Source: Schwartzia sp. (in: firmicutes)
GTDB taxonomy: Bacteria; Bacillota; Negativicutes; Selenomonadales; Selenomonadaceae
Length of the DNA: 44,666 bases
Reading direction: 5' to 3'
Assembly (NCBI GenBank): GCA_017444395.1
Contig: JAFSWT010000066.1
Span: 1 to 44,666, forward strand
Below, in pieces: positions 15,550-23,397 of this stretch (the first letter of the stretch is position 1; each line of letters begins with the position of its first letter). Made by a program: the position numbers and the translations under genes. The notes below the pieces were generated by a model. That model was given only the letters and a program-made list of their open reading frames with translations, was not told the origin of the DNA and did not search any database.

Positions 15550-17385
15550 TTGCGAGGCCGATTCAAAATAAATTCTTCCCGAAGCATCAAAAACCCGATG
15601 ATGGTAATCATCACGGTGTTGTCCGTAATCTCCATCGCCATCTCATGTTTCATACTGAACAGCGTCATTGAGCGCCATGACCGGGAAATGATCAAGGTCC
15701 TGGCCGCCAGCGCTTATGAGGACATCAACAACGAGTTGCTGAAGCCTATCATGGTGGCCCGGACCATCGCCAGCGACAGCTTCCTGAAGCAGCGTCTCAA
15801 AGAGGAAGGTACTATTCCGCGGGAGGAACAGGCGGCGCAGATTTCGGCCTACCTGGACACGCTCTGCGGGAATCTTGGCTACAGCGCGGCCTATATCGTC
15901 TCGTCGTCATCACGGAATTATTATTCCCGCAGCGGCTTCATCAAGCGCATTGACCTCGAGGATGAGCAGGATGCCTGGTACGCGAAGTTCCTGGACATGG
16001 GGGTCGAATACGAGTTTGACGCCGGTATGGACGAGGCCGACCATCACATCTGGAAGATATTCGTTGACACCCGGATCACGGACGAAAACGGCGGCCTCCT
16101 GGGTGTCTGCGGCGTGGGCGTGCGGATGGCAGAGCTGCAAAAGCTCCTGCGACGCTGCGAGGTGGAAAACCATATCAGGATCAGCTTCATCGACCGGGAC
16201 GGCATGGCCCAGCTCGACACGGACCAACCCGATATGGAATGGGAAACGCTCAGAGCTTTCCTGGCGGAGCAGAATGCCAATCAGTTTACGATGCGCCGGG
16301 TGGGCGAGAGCTACATCATCGCCCGGTATATTCCCGATTTTCACTGGCATCTCGTGATTCAGCGGGCGGCCGATGAGGCCGGCGGCGCGCTGTCGGACCT
16401 GATCCTCTACATGCTGGCCGGCTATTTCCTGTCCATGATTGCCCTGTTGGCGTTCATTCGCTACGGGCTGGACCGGGAGCGCCAGGAGGCGAAAAAGAGC
16501 GGCATCGCCAGTCATTCGGGACTCTATGTGACGATGCATTTACTGGATCTGACCAGTAGCTCCATCCATGAGCTCAGCCGGAATTCTGGCGTCAAGCTCT
16601 TCAAGCCCGGGAACGGGCGTCTCGACCAAACACGGCTGGACGAAGCCGTGCGGGCCATGACAAGCCCGGAAAGCGTCAGCGAAATGCTGGCCTTCACGGA
16701 GCTGGCGACGTTGCCGCAGCGCCTCGTGGACGGCGGCCCGTTGCGCCGGGAATTCCTGAGCGCGAAGTACGGATGGTGCCGGGCCTCGTTCATTGTCGTG
16801 GACGCCGACGAAACAGGGAAAGTCCGTCAGGCCGTCTTTGCTCTTGAGATCATCGACGAGGAAAAACGCCGCGAGGAACACCTGCGGATCCTCTCCGAGA
16901 CCGATGCCATGACCGGGCTGCGGAACCGCGGCAGCGGCGAGGGGGAAATCCGCACCCTGATGGACATGGGACTCAGCGGCATGTTCTGCCTGCTGGATGC
17001 CGACAAATTCAAGTCCATCAATGACACTTACGGCCATGGAGTTGGGGATCAGGTCATTTGTGCCATCGCTGAGTGCCTGAAGAAATCCTTCCGCGACAGC
17101 GACGTCGTCATGCGCCTCGGCGGGGACGAATTCGCCTGCTACGCCCTCGGTGTCAACGACGAAAAGGAAGGGAAGCTGACGGCTGAGACGCTGTTCCGGG
17201 AAATCGAGGCCATCCGGATTCCCGGGCTCGGTGAGCGGAAAATCACCATCAGCCTCGGTTGTGCCTTCTTCCCCGGCAGCGGGATGGACTTCGCCGAGCT
17301 TTACCGGCGGGCCGACACGGCCGTCTATATCAGCAAGAAAACGCCGGGCAATCAGTGCACCTTCTTCAGCGAAACGGAGGAATAA
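15550..17385 (+). CDS. Membrane sensor diguanylate cyclase (periplasmic domain, PAS-like, GGDEF)
   Basis: A protein of up to 611 residues that should make c-di-GMP. Membrane helix 1 is at about 17-38. An extracytoplasmic Cache-like sensing region spans about 40-275 (RDREMIKV to FHWHLVIQR), and helix 2 is at about 281-305. A PAS-like segment at about 385-440 (SFIVVDADETGKVRQAVFALEIIDEEKRREEHL) precedes the GGDEF domain. The active-site motif RLGGDEF is intact (GGDEF about residue 524), and the inhibitory site RDSD lies five residues before it, so product feedback is expected. The start is unclear: TTG 15550 gives a basic N-terminus but has no Shine-Dalgarno, and ATG 15598 (residue 17) would remove most of the cytoplasmic tail and also lacks one. 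It lies between the autotransporter and a convergent EAL protein. Confidence 0.9.
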   Translation: MRGRFKINSSRSIKNPMMVIITVLSVISIAISCFILNSVIERHDREMIKVLAASAYEDINNELLKPIMVARTIASDSFLKQRLKEEGTIPREEQAAQISAYLDTLCGNLGYSAAYIVSSSSRNYYSRSGFIKRIDLEDEQDAWYAKFLDMGVEYEFDAGMDEADHHIWKIFVDTRITDENGGLLGVCGVGVRMAELQKLLRRCEVENHIRISFIDRDGMAQLDTDQPDMEWETLRAFLAEQNANQFTMRRVGESYIIARYIPDFHWHLVIQRAADEAGGALSDLILYMLAGYFLSMIALLAFIRYGLDRERQEAKKSGIASHSGLYVTMHLLDLTSSSIHELSRNSGVKLFKPGNGRLDQTRLDEAVRAMTSPESVSEMLAFTELATLPQRLVDGGPLRREFLSAKYGWCRASFIVVDADETGKVRQAVFALEIIDEEKRREEHLRILSETDAMTGLRNRGSGEGEIRTLMDMGLSGMFCLLDADKFKSINDTYGHGVGDQVICAIAECLKKSFRDSDVVMRLGGDEFACYALGVNDEKEGKLTAETLFREIEAIRIPGLGERKITISLGCAFFPGSGMDFAELYRRADTAVYISKKTPGNQCTFFSETEE

Positions 17386-17448
17386 CGCGCCCGCTTTTCG
17401 GGAACAATGCGGCGTTGCCTGATGAAGAAAAGAAAATAAACCGGAAAA

Positions 17449-17499
17449 AGATACGCCCCGGCAGTATCAACTTCGCGTTGATATTGCCGGGGCGTATCT
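17449..17499 (-). terminator. Long hairpin terminator of the EAL gene, probably shared by both strands
   Basis: A 23-base-pair stem with one G-U-type mismatch (17449-17471 with 17477-17499) and a five-base loop lies between convergent genes. On the minus strand it is followed by TTTTT (17444-17448). On the plus strand the T run is missing, so it ends the minus-strand EAL gene best. Confidence 0.85.
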
Positions 17500-17549
17500 G
17501 ATTATGCCGGGAAACGTTTCCATGTGCCGCCGGGAAATCCCGGCGTTTT

Positions 17550-19325
17550 TCATTCGTATTTTACGGGGTCGGCCTCGGAGGGGGTGGTTCCGTAGTTGGG
17601 AATCTCCGGCGCTCCCTTCGCCATCTCGCCGATCAGCCGCTCACGGTACTGGTCAAGCGGCATGGGGCGCGCGAAGTAGAACCCTTGGATGGCATCGCAA
17701 CCGATTTCCCGCAGGAACTCCACCTGATCCTTCGTCTCCACGCCCTCGATGACGACGCCCATATTGAGGTCGCGAGCCATGTTGACGATATTCTTCATGA
17801 TGACGGCGGCCCGGTGTGAGGTCTCGATGTCCTGCACGAAGCGCATATCGATTTTCAGTACGTTCACCGGGGCGTTGCGGAGCATGCTCAGCGACGAGTA
17901 GCCGCTGCCGAAATCGTCCATGAGAATCTGGAAGCCCGCCTCCTGGAAGATGTGGATGGCGTTCAGGATCTGCTGGGGATTGTCGGTATAGGCGCTCTCG
18001 GTGACTTCCATCTTGAACATCCAGGGCTCCAGGTCATATTTCTTTAGCAAGCCCTTGATGAAAGAAAGCAGATCGGCGTCGTAGAAGTTCAGCCGGGAGA
18101 CGTTGACGGAAATCGGGATCACGTGGCCATACTTCTTCTTTTCACTGGAGAGCAACTTGCAGGCTTCTTCCCAGACGAAGCGGTCGAGGCGGACGATGAA
18201 GCCGTTGCGCTCGAAGAGCGGGACGAAGCGACCGGGCGGGATGATGTCGCTCAAGGGGTGGATCCAGCGCACCAGCGCCTCGCCGCTGATGTCGCGGCCG
18301 TCCTTCAGGCTATAGATGGGCTGGATGAAGATGCAGAACTGGCCTTCTTCCAGCGCGTATTCCATTTCCCGGAGGATCATCTGCTCCTCCAGGATCAGCG
18401 CCCGCATATCCTCGTCGTAGTTGGCGTACCGCTTGTTGTAGTTGCCCTTGACGGTGTTCATGGCCATGTGGGCCCGGTCACACATCTGATCCACGGTCAG
18501 GAAGACGTTGGAGACAGGATAGACGCCGGCGTAGAACAGAATGTTGTGGCGGATGGCTAGCGACTGCACGGCACCGTCCAGACCCTGGATCAGCGCCTCC
18601 ATGTTCAGCGTGTCCAGCGGCAGGCAGAGGGCGAAGTGGTCGGCCTCCATGCGGCCGGCCAGGCCGACGCCCTCAGTGATGTGCTGGAAGTAAGCACCGG
18701 CGGTCTTCAATATCAGGTTGCCGGTCTCCATGCCAAAGAGGTCGTTGACGACCTTGAAATAACTGATGTCGAGATAGACGATGGCATAGCGGGTGCCGGC
18801 GTCTTTCTGCAGAAGATCCGAGGCCTTGCGGCAGAAGCTCTCGCGGTCGTAGATGCCCGTCAGGGCATCCCGCTCGATGAGCCGCTGCATTTCGACGATC
18901 TGCTGGCTCTGGGCGTTTTGCTCCACCTTGCGCCATTCGTTTTCCATGCGGGCCATGACGTTACGGACACGCATACGGACCACGGTGGGGCTGTAAGGCT
19001 TGGAGATGAAGTCGGCGGCGCCCATTTCCATCGCTTTGACTTCGTTCTCGCCCTCGGACTGGGCCGTGGTGGCGATGACCGGAATCGAGGAGAAGCGGGC
19101 GTCCCGTTTCATGTGGGCCAGGAACTCGAAGCCGTCCATGATGGGCATGACGAGGTCCAGCAGGATGACGTCAATCTTGTTCTCCATCATGAAGTCCAGC
19201 GCTTCGCGGCCGTTGCCGGCCTCGAAGATGGTATAATCATTCTTGAAGAACTGCGCCAGGATGACGCGATTGATCTCCACATCATCGACAATCAGCATGG
19301 CGGCTTTTCCCGTTGTGTTTTCCAT
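17550..19325 (-). CDS. Response regulator with degenerate GGDEF and active EAL domain (c-di-GMP phosphodiesterase)
   Basis: A 591-residue cytoplasmic protein. The receiver domain (1-125) has acidic residues D14/D15, phosphoacceptor D57 in LLDLVMP and Lys of SKPYSP. The GGDEF domain (about 150-310) has a ruined signature, GRMEADHF, so it should not make c-di-GMP. The EAL domain (about 330-575) keeps all the usual metal and catalytic positions: [37 protein letters not shown] and QGFYFARP. It should therefore break down c-di-GMP under control of an unseen histidine kinase, perhaps with GTP binding to the degenerate domain as activator. The longer frame starts at 19367 inside a GC hairpin. ATG 19325, with GAGGGAAG upstream and [15 protein letters not shown], is preferred. 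Confidence 0.93.
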   Translation of the reverse strand: MENTTGKAAMLIVDDVEINRVILAQFFKNDYTIFEAGNGREALDFMMENKIDVILLDLVMPIMDGFEFLAHMKRDARFSSIPVIATTAQSEGENEVKAMEMGAADFISKPYSPTVVRMRVRNVMARMENEWRKVEQNAQSQQIVEMQRLIERDALTGIYDRESFCRKASDLLQKDAGTRYAIVYLDISYFKVVNDLFGMETGNLILKTAGAYFQHITEGVGLAGRMEADHFALCLPLDTLNMEALIQGLDGAVQSLAIRHNILFYAGVYPVSNVFLTVDQMCDRAHMAMNTVKGNYNKRYANYDEDMRALILEEQMILREMEYALEEGQFCIFIQPIYSLKDGRDISGEALVRWIHPLSDIIPPGRFVPLFERNGFIVRLDRFVWEEACKLLSSEKKKYGHVIPISVNVSRLNFYDADLLSFIKGLLKKYDLEPWMFKMEVTESAYTDNPQQILNAIHIFQEAGFQILMDDFGSGYSSLSMLRNAPVNVLKIDMRFVQDIETSHRAAVIMKNIVNMARDLNMGVVIEGVETKDQVEFLREIGCDAIQGFYFARPMPLDQYRERLIGEMAKGAPEIPNYGTTPSEADPVKYE

Positions 19326-19354
19326 AGCGCTTCCCTCGCATCCTGATAAGTTGA

Positions 19355-19380
19355 CCGCCCCGGACATGAGCCCGGGGCGG
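19355..19380 (-). promoter_or_regulatory. GC-rich hairpin in the leader of the EAL gene
   Basis: A nine-base-pair stem CCGCCCCGG / CCGGGGCGG with an eight-base loop lies between the predicted promoter and the ribosome binding site. It has no T run after it, so it is not a simple terminator. Confidence 0.4.
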
Positions 19381-19444
19381 CGTGATACGCTTCCTGTCCA
19401 GGCTGCTTTCTTCCCAAAGGGCGGATGATATACCTATTCGCCTC

Positions 19445-19453
19445 ATTTTACCA
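19445..19453 (-). promoter_or_regulatory. Extended -10 promoter of the EAL gene
   Basis: On the minus strand TGG-TAAAAT. No clear -35. It would allow expression separate from the upstream bioYDA operon on the same strand. Confidence 0.4.
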
Positions 19454-19506
19454 TATCCGGGGAAGATTTGCACCTGTTTTTATAAAATAATGGGACAAAA
19501 GGGCCG

Positions 19507-20871
19507 TCAAGCTGTTGGCAGGACTTCGTCCAGTGCCGTCCTGGCAAGCCGGATGGCGGTGTCGAGCTCCGGCTGGGTGATGTTGAGGGGCGGGTTGAAG
19601 TAGAGGACGTCGCCGATGGGGCGAAGCAAGAGGCCGTGGGCCAGCGCGTGGCGATAGACCTCGTAGCCCAGCCGCTTTTTGGCGTCGAAGGGTTGCTTCG
19701 TCTTTTTGTCCGCCACCAGCTCAAAGGCGTGGATGAGGCCGATGTGGCGTACCTCGCCGACGTTGGAATGGGACAGGATTTCCTCCGTCATCCGTTGGGT
19801 GAGCCACTTAGCGTTCACGGCCGCGTTCTCGAAAATGGGCCGGGTGCGGAAGATGTGCTGTACCGCCAAAGCGGCGGCGCAGGCCAGCGGGTTGCCGGCG
19901 TAAGTATGGCTGTGGACGAAGGCCTTGCCCTCGCTGTAGTCGGCGTAGAAGGCGTCGTAAATCGCCTGGGTGGTGACGGTGACGGACATGGGCAGATAGC
20001 CGCCGGTGAGCCCCTTGGAGATGGTCATGATGTCGGGGGAAATCGCCGCGTGGTCGCAGGCGAACATGCGCCCGGTGCGGCCGAAGCCGGTAGCGATCTC
20101 GTCGGCAATCAGCAGGACGCCGGTCTCGTCGCAGAGGCGGCGCAGTTTCTGGAGGTAAAGCGGCGGATAGATGCGCATGCCGGCGCTTCCCTGGAGCAGC
20201 GGCTCGACGATGATGGCAGCCGTTTCTTTGGCGTGTTTGGCGAAGGCTTCCTCCGCTTTGCAAAAGCACTCACACTGGCAGTTTTCCCGCGTCTTCCCGT
20301 AGGGACAGCGGAAGCAGTCCGGGGCCTCGACGTGGATGTTGTCCATCATCATCGGCTGGTACATCCTGGCGTAAAGGTCGAGGCTGCCCACCGAGAGCGC
20401 CCCGATGGTCTCGCCGTGGTAGCCTTCAGACAGGCACATGAACCGCTGCCTTTCCGGGTGACCGGTCTGGAGGTGGTACTGGAAGCAGAGCTTCAGCGCC
20501 GCCTCCACCGCCGCGGAACCGTTGTCGTTGAAGTGGAATTTTTTGAGCCCTTTGGGCACGATGCGGGCCAGCGCCTCCGCCAGCTCGATGGCCGCTTCGT
20601 TGGAGAAGTTGGCGAAGATGACGTGCTCCAGCTTGTCGATCTGCTCCTTCACCGCCTGGTTGATTTCCGGATTGCAATGGCCGAAAAGATTGCACCACCA
20701 GGAGCTGATGATGTCGAGGTATTTTTTGCCGTGGACGTCGTAGAGCCAGGCGCCCCGCGCCCGGGCAATCACCATCGGCGGCAGCTCCTCATAGTCCTTC
20801 ATCTGCGCCGCCGGATGCCAGATGTATTCGAGATCCCGCTGTTCCCAATTCTCGTTTTTCCTGTCGCTCAC
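19507..20871 (-). CDS. bioA: Adenosylmethionine-8-amino-7-oxononanoate aminotransferase
   Basis: BioA makes 7,8-diaminopelargonic acid (DAPA) from KAPA, using SAM as amino donor. The 454-residue class III aminotransferase shows LEYIWHPAAQMKDYE at the start (the Trp is typical of BioA), the PLP-contacting NDNGSAAVEAALK, SEGYHGETIGALSVG and IADEIATGFGRTG, and the Schiff-base Lys in ISKGLTGGYLPMS. A Cys-rich insertion (FRCPYGKTRENCQCECFC, about residues 187-204) resembles the Bacillus-type BioA rather than E. coli. The start is GTG with AGGAG nine bases upstream. It is the third gene of bioY-bioD-bioA, 45 bases after bioD; bioF and bioB are not in the window. Confidence 0.96.
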   Translation of the reverse strand: MSDRKNENWEQRDLEYIWHPAAQMKDYEELPPMVIARARGAWLYDVHGKKYLDIISSWWCNLFGHCNPEINQAVKEQIDKLEHVIFANFSNEAAIELAEALARIVPKGLKKFHFNDNGSAAVEAALKLCFQYHLQTGHPERQRFMCLSEGYHGETIGALSVGSLDLYARMYQPMMMDNIHVEAPDCFRCPYGKTRENCQCECFCKAEEAFAKHAKETAAIIVEPLLQGSAGMRIYPPLYLQKLRRLCDETGVLLIADEIATGFGRTGRMFACDHAAISPDIMTISKGLTGGYLPMSVTVTTQAIYDAFYADYSEGKAFVHSHTYAGNPLACAAALAVQHIFRTRPIFENAAVNAKWLTQRMTEEILSHSNVGEVRHIGLIHAFELVADKKTKQPFDAKKRLGYEVYRHALAHGLLLRPIGDVLYFNPPLNITQPELDTAIRLARTALDEVLPTA

Positions 20872-20916
20872 ACTGTTTCTCTCCTGTCTTTATGAAATCT
20901 TGTCCTGCCGGGCCTC

Positions 20917-21603
20917 TTACGCGTAAAGCGACGCCAGGAAATCCGCCGCGATATCCAGCGCCCGGTCGTCTTTTTGCACGACGGCAATGACCGGGACGCC
21001 GGTCATTGCCTCAATCATCTGCCGGTTGTCCTCCTGCATGGCGTCGCCGGGATGCCAGTTGTTCAGCAGGACGCCGCGAATCGGGATATCCCGGGCCCTG
21101 AGGTGCTCGATGGTCAGCACGGCGGAATTGATGGTGCCGAGGCCGGCGTCGGCCACGATGAGCGTCCCCAGCCCCAGCCGTTTGACGAGGTCGTCGAGGA
21201 TCACGTGTTGCTCCTCATCCCAGCGCAGGGGGCAGATGATACCGCCGCTGCCCTCCATCGTCAGATAGTCGTATTTCGCCAGCGCCCGGCGAAAATCCGC
21301 CTCTACCCGGTCGAAGTCGATGGGCCGGTTGTTCCAGCGGGCGGCCAGATGCGGCGACACCGCCTCCTTATAGACGTAGGAGACGAGGTTTTCCGTCGTC
21401 TCGCCGATACCGGCTACCTCGTTCACATAGAGGGCGTCCCCCGGCAGGAGTTCCCCCGCTTCACCGATTTCAGCGCCGCTGATGGCCGCCTTGTAGTAAC
21501 CGGCGGCGAGGCCGGCGTCCCGCAGCCGCTTGACTACCAGCGCCGTCACATAGGTCTTGCCGATGTCGGTGCCGGTCCCGGTCACGAAAATTCCCTTGCC
21601 CAT
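20917..21603 (-). CDS. bioD: ATP-dependent dethiobiotin synthetase
   Basis: BioD closes the ureido ring of dethiobiotin from DAPA, CO2 and ATP. The 228-residue protein has the P-loop variant GTGTDIGKTYV at residues 8-18, the substrate Lys in YYKAAISG, MEGSGGIICPL and LNNWHPGDA. ATG 21603 has GGAGG within the last codons of bioY, four bases after which the genes meet, so translation is coupled. Confidence 0.96.
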   Translation of the reverse strand: MGKGIFVTGTGTDIGKTYVTALVVKRLRDAGLAAGYYKAAISGAEIGEAGELLPGDALYVNEVAGIGETTENLVSYVYKEAVSPHLAARWNNRPIDFDRVEADFRRALAKYDYLTMEGSGGIICPLRWDEEQHVILDDLVKRLGLGTLIVADAGLGTINSAVLTIEHLRARDIPIRGVLLNNWHPGDAMQEDNRQMIEAMTGVPVIAVVQKDDRALDIAADFLASLYA

Positions 21604-21607
21604 GCGC

Positions 21608-22195
21608 TCACGCCTCCTTCGCCTGATACGCCGCTATCTCACGCGTCTCAACCCAGACGCCGGCCCGGGCGCACTTCACCGCCGCCTGCGCCGCCGCCAG
21701 GCAGAGCAGGAAGTCCGGCACCACCTGCAAAATGCCGCAGTAAAGGACGACCCACCAGACTGAAACCGGGGCGTCGATGACGTAGTTGGATACGACATAG
21801 AAATACACGAGACCGAAGGCGTAAACGATGGCCATGCCGACGACGTTCACTCCCAGAAGATAGCGAAAACCGGGGGCCTCCCGCCGCCGGGCCGCCCAGC
21901 CGCAGAACCAGGCCTGCACCACGAAGCCCAGCAGATAGCCGAAGGTCGGCTGCAACACATAGGACGGGCCGCCGCCCGAGGCGAACACCGGCACCCCCAT
22001 GAGTCCCAGCATGATATAGACGAGAACTGCCGTTGCCCCCAGCCGCGGCCCCAAAAGGAGCCCCGCCAGAAGCGTGAACATGAATTGCAGTGTAAAGACG
22101 TCCGAACCAACCGGAATGCGGACAAACGCCCCCACCGCCACCAGCGCCACAAATAGCGCGCAGAGAATCATTTCCCGCAGGGAAAGCTGCGCCAT
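21608..22195 (-). CDS. bioY: Biotin transporter S component BioY
   Basis: BioY is the membrane substrate-binding part of the biotin ECF transporter. The 195-residue protein has about six hydrophobic helices and the family motifs VFTLQFMFTLLAGLLLGPRLG and GVPVFASGGGPSYVLQPTFGYLLGF. ATG 22195 follows GGGAGGG; a much longer frame upstream is not coding. As first gene of bioYDA, behind a BirA-like operator, it pairs biotin uptake with late biosynthesis. No ECF ATPase or T gene lies nearby, so it probably shares a common energising module or works alone. Confidence 0.96.
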   Translation of the reverse strand: MAQLSLREMILCALFVALVAVGAFVRIPVGSDVFTLQFMFTLLAGLLLGPRLGATAVLVYIMLGLMGVPVFASGGGPSYVLQPTFGYLLGFVVQAWFCGWAARRREAPGFRYLLGVNVVGMAIVYAFGLVYFYVVSNYVIDAPVSVWWVVLYCGILQVVPDFLLCLAAAQAAVKCARAGVWVETREIAAYQAKEA

Positions 22196-22238
22196 GAATA
22201 ATCCCTCCCAAAATTTGCACAGTGTTTTTGTCTCCCTA

Positions 22239-22267
22239 AGGATACGCCTGCCAGGGGAAATTGTCAA
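22239..22267 (-). promoter_or_regulatory. Promoter of bioYDA
   Basis: On the minus strand TTGACA (22262-22267), 17 bases, TATCCT (22239-22244). The -35 lies inside the right half of the predicted BirA operator. Confidence 0.78.
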
Positions 22268-22292
22268 CCAAGAGAATATGTATGGTTTACGC
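22261..22292. promoter_or_regulatory. Predicted BirA (biotin repressor) operator
   Basis: Half-sites TTGTCAACC (22261-22269) and GGTTTACGC (22284-22292) are separated by 14 bases. They resemble the Firmicute BirA box, inverted TTGTNAACC halves with a spacer of about 14-16. BirA-biotinoyl-AMP binding here would cover the -35 and shut off bioYDA when biotin is plentiful. Confidence 0.82.
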
Positions 22293-22362
22293 AAAATGAT
22301 TTTCCCGCGGGATGATGAGGGAGGCGAGGAAGGGCAGCGGGGCCCGGCGTCGCGAACAAAAT

Positions 22363-22391
22363 TTGCACACGGCGCGGGAAAATGGTAAACT
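22363..22391 (+). promoter_or_regulatory. Promoter of the secreted hypothetical gene
   Basis: TTGCAC (22363-22368), 17 bases, TAAACT (22386-22391), with an extended -10 TGG just before. It points away from bioY. Confidence 0.6.
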
Positions 22392-22482
22392 ATGAGGGAA
22401 AACACGGAGGGCGGTCCGGCCCCCGGCCCGGAAAAAAGGATGGCGCGGGCGCGGAACCGCCTCGGAAAAGCGAGGAATCGAC

Positions 22483-23325
22483 ATGAAAAAATGGAAGCAT
22501 ACTTTAGGCGCGGCGGTTTTGGCCGCGAGTCTCCTGACGGGCGGCGTGGCCTTCGCCGAGGGTGAGGAGGCGGAAGCGCCGGTCGCCGTTGAGACCGTGG
22601 ATGAAGAAGCCGATCGGGAGGCCCCGGTGGCGGAGGCGGCGCCGGCGGCCGGTGAAGAGCCGGCCCCGGCGGAGAGCGAATCGACGGTCGCGGCGGAGGA
22701 GACGCCAACCGTGGGGCTGCCCAATCCCTACATCGAATACCCCGACGTGCCGGCACTGGAACGGGCCATCGGTTTCCCGGTGCTCTATCTGCCAAATAAT
22801 TTCTATGCCCTCTATCATCCGGCGGTTCATGCGTTCAGCATCGCCGGTCAGGTGGCGGACCTGCGCTTCAAGAGCAAGGCCGACGACAGCACCATCACGC
22901 TTCGCACGGCGCTTTTCGAGCGCGTTCGCACGAAGGACATCAGCGGTTTTTATGGCGTTGAGTGGACGACGCAGCACGCCGGCGATGTGAAACGCACCAA
23001 GGTGGATATTGCCGTGACCCCGAATGGAACGAAAGTCGTGCGCTGGAGCGCCGGCCGCTTCGTTTTTGCGCTCGCGCTCTCCGGTTTCGATGACAACGCC
23101 TTCAAGTCGGTGCTGAAGAATTTCGTCGTGGTGGCGGACCGTTTCGCCCACAAATATCGCAACTTCACGCTGAACAAGCCGAAGAAGCAGAATAAGGACG
23201 CAGCGGCGGAAGCAGCCGCCGCGCCGGCCCAGGAGACGGCAGCCGCAGCATCGCCTCAGGAGACGGCAGCCGCAGCATCGCCTCAGGAGACGGCAGCGGC
23301 AGAGGCGCCGGAGGCCGCGAAATAA
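22483..23325 (+). CDS. Secreted hypothetical protein with Ala/Glu/Pro-rich flanks
   Basis: A 280-residue protein of no recognised family. Residues 1-25 are a signal peptide (MKKWKH, hydrophobic core, AFA-EGEE). Residues 26-78 are a low-complexity acidic Ala/Glu/Pro region. Residues 79-235 form a compact domain with a mix of strands and helices (IGFPVLYLPNNFYALYHPAV, DLRFKSKADDSTITLRTA, DISGFYGVEW, RWSAGRFVFALALSGFDDNAFKSVLKNFVV). The tail carries a nine-residue QETAAAASP repeat. The central domain loosely recalls DUF4367-type anti-sigma or lipoprotein domains, but this is only an impression. It is a single gene with its own promoter and terminator, probably soluble in the periplasm. Confidence 0.8.
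   Translation: MKKWKHTLGAAVLAASLLTGGVAFAEGEEAEAPVAVETVDEEADREAPVAEAAPAAGEEPAPAESESTVAAEETPTVGLPNPYIEYPDVPALERAIGFPVLYLPNNFYALYHPAVHAFSIAGQVADLRFKSKADDSTITLRTALFERVRTKDISGFYGVEWTTQHAGDVKRTKVDIAVTPNGTKVVRWSAGRFVFALALSGFDDNAFKSVLKNFVVVADRFAHKYRNFTLNKPKKQNKDAAAEAAAAPAQETAAAASPQETAAAASPQETAAAEAPEAAK
23230..23297 (+). repeat. 27-base tandem repeat in the 3' end of the secreted hypothetical gene
   Basis: Two identical 27-base units (23230-23256, 23257-23283) and a third partial, diverging one. Each codes QETAAAASP, so unit changes keep the frame. Confidence 0.85.
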
Positions 23326-23337
23326 AGCGAAATAAAG

Positions 23338-23390
23338 CCCCTGAAAAAAAGGACGCCGCGGGTTTTCCTCGCGGCGTCCTTTTTTCAGGG
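23338..23390. terminator. Bidirectional terminator between convergent genes
   Basis: A long stem combines CCCTGAAAAAA, AGGACGCCGCG and their complements around an eight- to nine-base loop, so there is an A/T run on both sides. It serves the secreted protein gene (plus) and the NYN gene (minus). Confidence 0.9.
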
Positions 23391-23397
23391 GAAGGGG

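Noticed and set aside
17449..17499. Idea that the long hairpin is a structured ncRNA or riboswitch
   Set aside because: It lies between convergent genes with a T run on one side and folds as a simple stem, so a terminator explains it.
19355..19380. c-di-GMP riboswitch before the EAL gene
   Set aside because: Only one short GC hairpin is present; the conserved multi-helix core of known c-di-GMP riboswitches was not seen.
21608..22795. Long version of the bioY frame beginning at 22795
   Set aside because: The upstream 200 codons cross the BirA operator, promoter and part of the divergent secreted gene; the true start is ATG 22195.
23226..23300. Tandem repeats considered as a CRISPR array
   Set aside because: Repeats are directly adjacent without spacers and code in frame; they are a protein repeat.
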